A stretch of 64,000 bases of DNA from Symbiodinium natans (lineage: Eukaryota > Sar > Dinophyceae > Suessiales > Symbiodiniaceae), in NCBI GenBank assembly GCA_905221605.1, contig CAJNDS010000802.1, forward strand, positions 124,001 through 188,000. Direction: 5' to 3'. Within the stretch, counting starts at the first letter, position 1; the number at the start of each line of letters is the position of its first letter. Under the pieces are notes generated by a model, which was not told where the DNA came from, did no database searches, and saw nothing but the letters and a program-made list of their open reading frames with translations. Below, in pieces: positions 57,825 to 64,000 of this stretch. Position numbers and translations under genes: made by a program.

Positions 57825-58343
57825 TGCGAGACATACTCGCGCGAAGCACTCGCAACAACTCACAACTGCACAGTGACGCAACACACTCGCAATCAGTCGC
57901 ACCCTACATACAACCCTGCGCGACAGACGCCCTCTTTTGGCGGGACATCGGCAGGCGGCGGCAGGTCTTGATCTTGCGCAACCCGATCGGGCGCAGTCAG
58001 ATCCTGCTACCCCACCGATTTGGGCGGAGTGGGCGGGTCCGACAAACTTGCAAAGAGTTTGCAGCTGCTACGAGCTCTCTACGACGAGCTTCGGACCAAA
58101 CTCGCAAAGGTGCAAGCGCTCGTAACATGTCACTACGTGCACTGCGGGCACTCCTGCACTGCGAGACATACTCGCGCGAAGCACTCGCAACAACTCACAA
58201 CTGCACAGTGACGCAACACACTCGCAATCAGTCGCACCCTACATACAACCCTGCGCGACAGACGCCCTCTTTTGGCGGGACATCGGCAGGCGGCGGCAGG
58301 TCTTGATCTTGCGCAACCCGATCGGGCGCAGTCAGATCCTGCT
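57825..58343. repeat. Exact 184-bp direct repeat, offset 335 bp
   Basis: 57825-58008 and 58160-58343 are identical by eye over 184 bp (start TGCGAGACATACTCGCGCGA, end GCGCAGTCAGATCCTGCT). The 151 bp between them are unique, and the sequence diverges at once outside the copies. Perfect identity implies a recent duplication or conversion. It could be a sub-terminal repeat of the retroelement fragment that follows at 58.4 kb. Confidence 0.9.
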
Positions 58344-58395
58344 GCCAAAGGTGCGACGCCTGCAACCCATCTTCTCGCACCTACAAGCCCCCTCA

Positions 58396-59010
58396 CTATC
58401 TCAGCGGGCCCTGCAGACACTCTTCCAACAGCTGCTGCAACGTCTCCTCCCAGTTGAAGTGGAAGCGCTTCCAACCCATGCTTTCCGCCAAGTCAAAGTT
58501 GCCTCTGCTGACGGAGTCGGAAACATTTGCAGAGCTGCACACTCGTTGCCACTCGGGCTGGAGTTTCTTCTTCTCGATGAAGACCCACGCGGTCTGCACA
58601 AGCCGGTTGATGCAATCGTCTTTCCCGTAGCCTTTCATGAGAGCCTGCTTTGCTGGCTCATTGTCCACGAACAACACGCAGTGCCGGTGCAGTCGCGACT
58701 CTAAGGCGATGAGCGGCAACACTTGTCCCAAAATTTCCAACATATAGATAAAGGCTCGCCGACTCGTGAAGTATCTTACAAACCAATAGGGGACGATGCC
58801 ATACGCATAAAGGGTCACATTACCAAGACAAACAACGAAGCCCACGCCGTTCAAGAAGGAAGCCGGGCTCTCCCGTCCCCAGTCTGGGATGTTGTCAGCC
58901 TCCGACACTTTGTAGCTCTTGCCATGGAGGTTGAAGAAGGCATCCGCGTAGATCACCGATCTGCGCCGCACATCAAACTGGACGATCCGCGGCTCACCGT
59001 GCGCTAACCG
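58396..59010 (-). mobile_element. Retroelement RNase H-like fragment
   Basis: The minus strand reads RSVIYADAFF near 58955 (first Asp), then FIYMLEILGQVLPLIALESR (Glu), then HCVLFVDNEPAKQALMKGYG (second Asp). It continues with EWQRVCSSANVSDSVSRG (last Asp in the ANxSD-SRG motif) and SMGWKRFHF. The D-E-D-D order and the 'VDNE-A' and 'SAN-D--SRG' wording fit RNase H domains of DIRS/BEL-type elements. The stop is at 58396-58398; upstream codons continue in frame to about 59000. No RT core precedes it, since the copia element begins at 59.64 kb, so it is a truncated copy. Confidence 0.55.
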
Positions 59011-59039
59011 ATACCTGAGGTATCAACACACTAGGGGCA

Positions 59040-59640
59040 AACACACACACCCCTACATTCACACACTTTTCCTTCTCAAGTTGAGCCTTGACGGTGTGTA
59101 CTGTCTCTTCAAAGCACCAAAGGAAAACACTGCTCTTGAGGTGTTTCAGGGTAACTGCAAAAGTTGTCACCCCCCTCAGACGTGGTAGCCTTCAAAGCTT
59201 ACCATGTCTGGACTGCAAAAGAGGATCCTGGTGACCCTTTCGCAAAGTGCTCGCACGTGTGCGCAAGGCCTTTGCAACTTTTCCTCAAACCTAAAACCTT
59301 CGTTCGAAGGTTTCTCAAAAGTCGCAAGAGCTTCACTCCTGCTCCCTGTTGCAAGTTTCTACCTACTGTAGTGGACCAACAGGTTTAGTCCAAAGGCTTG
59401 TCACTCAGCTGTACACATCCTAAACCCATCCTAAACCCTCTTCGAAGGTTTATATGCATTTCGTATGCATCTTTTTCACTCTTCTCATCTTCCATGCTCA
59501 AAACTGTCCAACTCTGCAGGAAAAAACCATGCGTTTCAGCCCAAACTCTCAAACGCGCACGTCTGGAAACGCAGGCGCAGCTACAATTGGTGTCCTTCTT
59601 CTTTGCGCTCCACCGTCACGCGAACTTTCACGACCGCTGT
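59040..59640. other. 3' flank of the copia element; possible LTR
   Basis: Non-coding sequence lies between the copia stop (59642-59644) and the RNase H fragment. The 3' LTR should lie here if the element is complete, but the 5' LTR is outside the window, so its limits cannot be set. Repeated 'aaacccatcctaaaccct' and 'ttcgaaggttt' words occur near 59300-59450. Confidence 0.3.
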
Positions 59641-59641
59641 C

Positions 59642-62600
59642 TCATCCAACAGAGATTTTGACGAACTTGAGCTGCTGTACTCTTGACCCCAACGTGGCTG
59701 CACAAAACCCCCCTATGATCATGACAATGAAAATGCTGATCACAAAGAGCACAATCGTTGCATTGTTCTCGGACTGCTCACCAATCCCGGAGCCCATTGC
59801 TACAGGAGCTAAATAGCTAGCAAGCAGAACTCTCAAGATGTTGTTTTGCTGGCCTTGCTTGATCGCTGCAGAGACTAAGTACTCCTTCACTTCCTTCCCC
59901 CCTGCCAAAATGCCCGTCTCGTTGTCAACGTACCCCATCAAGCCCAGGAGGAAAAGGATTCGCTTCTTTGAATGAGGTTTTGTCCCCAGATCCGACGGAC
60001 ATGCGTACGTAGAAATTGGTCTTGTCAAAACGTGCCCCGAACGATTCTCTTTCTGAAGCCACAAATAAGACAAGTCTATGTGTCTCAGCTTGCCGGCTCC
60101 TTCTCGTGCTGCCAGCGCCCGAGCCCCGGAGTTGTCCACTCTGTGCACTAGCTTCACCTCGGATTCAAGGAATGTTTCAAGGAATTGCTTGACAAAGATG
60201 CCGTCTGCGACTCCCAACAACGAAGACATCCACTCAGCCTCTGTTGAGCTTAGGGCGTAGGACTTTTGGAGCCTGGTGGACACGAAAACCATGTTGCCGT
60301 TCAAGTAGAGAGAATAGCTTGACACACTCTTGCGCCCAAACATCCTTGAACCCCAATCTGAGTCCGTGATCACTTCTAAGACATGTCCTGTACCAAAACT
60401 GCATTCTCCTTCATGTTCATGTTCAACGTCATGCTCACACCTACTGAAGCTTCCACGCTCGCTAACGGGATCTCTGGTGCATTCAGTGTCACACTCTCGA
60501 AGCCGCTGTTCCAATGTCCTGCCAGGGCGTGTGAGCTTCAACTGGAGTACCCACTCAGGTCTCCCCTTCATGTACTTGCCCACATGTCGCATGATCGCAA
60601 GGTCATACTCACTCGGACTTGCACATCTGGATCCAAGGAGTCTCATGGCAAAATGGATCTCTGGAATATCATTGGCCATGTAGAGCAAAAGACCCAAAGC
60701 GCTTCTGAACGTGCTGTACGCAGAACCTTCTAAAGGCGGGTCTTCTTGAGGATACCTTATGGTTGAGGGAAGTGGTGTCGATTTGCTCGCGCTGCGCTCA
60801 AGTTGCAGGATTGAGATCAACTTCTCCACGTACCTCTTCTCTGGGATCACCCTGATGCTGCCATCCTTCCCTTGAAACAAACGCTTCAAGAAATGCCCTT
60901 GTCCTCCAAACGGATCTATCGGTCCTTCTATCTTGAGCTTAAGGCCCGACTTCTTCAAGTTGCCCAGCAGTTTGCTCGCCCTCTTCTCGCCTGAGACAAA
61001 CTGAAAATCATCTACGTGTGTTGAACACGCAAGGGATTTTGGTTCATAATACACTGCTGGTGCTGCAGGATACGACGTCAAGCCATCTTTCGCGAAAATC
61101 TCCCCTGCATACATGAACCAATCTCTCGCCCCACTACGCTGTCCGGGAAGATTGTATTTGAGTTCATAGGAGAGTCCTGTTGAGGTAGTGATGAATGTAG
61201 GTCTCCTTTGTGGTACCATAAGGTAAGCATCGGAAACATCAACCATGTACATGACGAGGTTCTCCCCACTCACACACAAGCCCGCTAGCAACTTCTGGAG
61301 GATCCCAAGGCTCGCTGGAGCATACAGGTCTTCAAGGGCCGGTTGAAGGTGTCTAAACTCCTTCGCCACCAAACGCGATCTCCTTCGCCACTCCCCCCTG
61401 AACCTCCAGTCGCGCACCGTCTTCGACTTTAAACACACCATGCCCTTACCATCTTCTTCACGTTGCATGGGTCTCAGGACTCCCATCTTCTCCAACCTGG
61501 TATACTCAACGTCATCCATCCTTCTGTCCAACTCTTCCAGTTCTTGCTGGCTTAGTTGAGGAGGACCCTCTTCATACGTTCTACCCTTCCAAGGCAATTC
61601 TTCGTGATCCTCAACGCTTTGCCCCTCAAGCCCCTTCTCGTAGTCCTGCTCCATGCTCTCGATTGGTAGGTCCACCTCTAAACCCTCTATCTCGATCTCA
61701 TCTTCGTGGTTTGTAGGGTGACTGGTGCCCACGACTCTTCTAAGCATGTATCCCTCAAGCTCTACCACCTGACTCGCATTCTCCATTTCGGCATCAGGAA
61801 GCATCTCAGGTGAATCCGTGCTCATCACTGAACCGCCTTCAGGAGTAATTCCACCTCCTATCCCTCCTGCGGGTTCACCAGCCACCGACGAAGGTGGGTC
61901 ACTCGCTGCTTCATCTTGAGGCGCTTGGGGAAGCAACACATCTGGTACTCTGATTCTGGGCGCTCTTTTGGGCTTGGTCGGGACAACATCCAACACAGAG
62001 TTCCACGGCACACCCTTCATGCTCACAAGGTTTTCAGTCACATACGTTGTGGAACCCCTCCTTACCGACCTTGCATAGTGTACTCCACGCTGATCCGCCA
62101 CCAGGTTTAAGTTTCCCATGGAAGACTTTCCCAACCACACGCATCTTCTCCAAGGTTCTGCTTTGGCATTCGTTTTCGGAAGGATTTGGGCAAACACTGT
62201 TGCGCCAAACGGGCACAACTTCCCAGCATACGCTCTACCATGGAGGAGTTCAAACGGGGTCTGGCCGCAACGAAGAACATGAAATCTGGAATACAGGAAC
62301 GCACCGTGACGAAAGGCCCAATAGAACAGAGGGTGGTTCGAAGTCACCTTCCATCCTGTCTTTTCTTCTATCGAAGCCAACAAACACTTTCCCATCGATC
62401 TCACTATGGTAATGAAGCGCTCAGCTTTCAACCCATGGTGCAGCTGTGAATCCGGAGGTGCCACTTCGATCTTAGTTCCCAATCCCAGCCTCGATCTGCT
62501 CGCACTCACGGTCTTGAGGAACTGGATCATGGCTGGCTCGCTGTCACCTCGGATCACTAGCTCTGAATGTCCCAGCACCGCTCCTAGCTTCACCACTTCT

Positions 62601-64000
62601 TCAGTCGCATTCTTCAAGTCATGAGCCGCTTTGGATTCTACTGGTACACAAAGACAGAAGTTCGTCTGCTCATCCACTACCACCATGTGTGTTGACATCG
62701 CATGCTCTTCATCACTGCCCGGCGTTTCTGTTCTACCAAACATGAAGTCGACGTGTATCACGCCTCTCTCCTTCGTCTCGGCTCCCGGGTGGTTGTCCTC
62801 CCTGCTTCTTGATGACAAGCACGCTGAGCACCAAGATGCTCGAGGGAAGTGGGTTATTTCATGAAGGTCTATGGTGGCTTGATCAGGCAGCGCCGCTTGA
62901 GGTTCCACTTGAGGCTGTCTAGCATACTCTGTCAACATCGCATCGGACGCCTGGACTGCCGCCTTGATTCGAGAATCTGCAATCTCTGCTTGCAGCCTTG
63001 CCCATAGCACTCCTTTACCACCACTCTTGCTTATGCGCATGTACTGGCACGCTGCCCGCAATGTTCTCAAAGATGAAGTTTCGAAGACCTCGATCCCATT
63101 AATGACCAACTTCTCTTCCCCAGTTTCCCTCGGAAGCACATCTGCCTCAGCAGGATGTTCGGCTCGCTCCTCAGGCCCATCAGGTGGACCACTCTCTGCA
63201 AGACCAAGTGCCTGGGATGCACCCACTTCTACTTCCATTGGTCGCTCACATCTCTCTTCTCTAGCTTCTTCTGGCGCTTCAGCTTCTCTCGCTTGACCTC
63301 GAACTTGTGGACGAGCGAGTTCCGATTGAACAGCTCCAAGTGTCTCGGGATCTACAGGGTTCTGGGACAGCAGCGTGATCATCTTCACTTTGGGGCCATA
63401 AGTCTGCAAAACCTCTCTGCCTTCCCAGATTTCGCCACTCTCGAAAACCTCATACTTTCTCTCACCCTTGTGCACCAACGTACTTCGGAATGGCCAGATG
63501 TGACTCGGATACGATCTGCCTGGGTTTACTGTGCAATCACTGGACATGCTCACATGCATTGGCTGTCCATCTCGCCTCAGCTTCCACCCAGGTGTGGCTG
63601 AGAGTCGCTCAAGGTTTTCAGGGATCTCAACAATCATCCGAACATTCGAGCTCGCATCATCTCCAGACTCGATTCTGTAGATCTTGCAACGTGTCGCTAA
63701 GGAGTTTCTGGCCCAGTGCACTGCGAACCCTTGGTTTCCTCGTGCCATTACATGACTGCCACTTGAATCTCGCTGCACTGACCAATCATTCTGAAACAAC
63801 TTGCCTACGCACATCAGTGGTTGCCGAACGTTCCCAATGACCGCTCTATCCTTGAAGTAGATCTTCTTGCCATCTAGGCCCTCCATCTCAAAGATCACAT
63901 TCCGTCTCGTACTGCTCGACGCGATAGTGTTACCTTGGGCGTCTCTAATGTTTGCAACACTCCCGCTCTCCTCTCCAGCTTCACTCATGCTCATGGGCAG
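59642..64000 (-). mobile_element. Ty1/copia retrotransposon polyprotein, 5' end outside window
   Basis: At least 1450 uninterrupted codons from 63994 to a stop at 59642-59644. Gag and the protease Asp-Ser/Thr-Gly would lie beyond 64000; a post-protease segment (GNVRQPLMCVGKLFQND) is seen at residues 54-70. Residues 296-338 resemble a SAP DNA-binding motif. Integrase: HHCC finger H378, H382, C389, C392; catalytic D416, D484, E525. RT: MVDVSDAYLM (D919) and THVDDFQF (D995, D996). RNase H: D1211, E1252/E1254, D1287, D1307. Residues 1411-1436 (ATIVLFVISIFIVMIIGG) form a predicted membrane helix after RNase H, not usual for copia. All catalytic residues are present, so the element may be young or still active. 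Confidence 0.9.

Noticed and set aside
57825-58343. 184-bp copies considered as LTRs of a short retroelement
   Set aside because: Only 151 bp lie between them, ends do not read TG...CA, and there is no primer-binding or polypurine pattern that I can see. Kept only as a direct repeat.
1-64000. Search for dinoflagellate spliced-leader remnants (sense or antisense of the CCATTTTGGCTCAAG core)
   Set aside because: No stretch with more than partial matches was noticed by eye. A computed search with mismatches would be needed to exclude relics.

Overview
This window looks like nuclear DNA of a dinoflagellate alga. The call rests on the protein families present and on the layout, not on any rRNA or marker gene. 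The evidence is: single-domain voltage-gated cation channels with EF-hands, a large intron-split PPR gene, modular Cys-rich secreted proteins with poly-Thr linkers, LINE and Ty1/copia families of the types seen in Symbiodiniaceae and relatives, and degenerate plant-type (CCCTAAA) telomeric motifs. Almost all recognisable host exons lie on the minus strand from about 3.3 kb to 57 kb, which is the unidirectional gene clustering known from dinoflagellates. Genes are split by many introns, so exon edges and gene ends below are approximate unless a stop or start codon is named.

Layout, in + coordinates; host genes read right to left. 0-3.3 kb: weak possible exons only. 3.3-5.5 kb: a legumain/caspase-fold (C13-like) protein with the His and Cys catalytic positions on different exons. 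5.7-8.2 kb: a small hypothetical protein, then a Cys-rich membrane protein with a signal peptide at its start. 9.6-12 kb: a CS-domain (NudC/p23-like) protein. 12.8-16.6 kb: a PPR protein with micro- and minisatellites between its exons. 16.86-17.08 kb: degenerate telomere-like DNA. 17.5-19.5 kb: a coiled-coil plus C2 protein resembling RPGRIP1/RPGRIP1L of the ciliary transition zone. 19.77-22.5 kb: a voltage-gated cation channel. 22.7-24.83 kb: a ubiquitin-like-domain protein. 25.5-28.3 kb: a coiled-coil protein. 29.76-30.15 kb: a MITE-like element with perfect 21-bp inverted repeats. 30.3-31.5 kb: a hypothetical multi-exon gene.

32.2-40.2 kb is a GC-rich island of decayed LINE copies. It holds endonuclease, reverse transcriptase, zinc-finger and C-terminal modules, mostly on the minus strand in at least four overlapping or nested remnants, with one plus-strand remnant at its right end. 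40.2-44 kb is nearly featureless. 44-53.3 kb and 53.6-56.7 kb hold two large secreted or membrane-anchored modular proteins (ricin-type beta-trefoil, crystallin-like, cadherin/Ig-like and Cys-rich modules, poly-Thr linker). A GC-rich, Z-DNA-prone minisatellite lies in one intron.

57.2-64 kb is mobile DNA: a possible GIY-YIG fragment, an exact 184-bp direct repeat, a retroelement RNase H fragment, and a Ty1/copia polyprotein of at least 1450 codons running off the right edge. That polyprotein is uninterrupted and carries a SAP-like domain, integrase, RT and RNase H, plus an unusual C-terminal membrane segment. No tRNA, rRNA, CRISPR or complete spliced-leader sequence was recognised.
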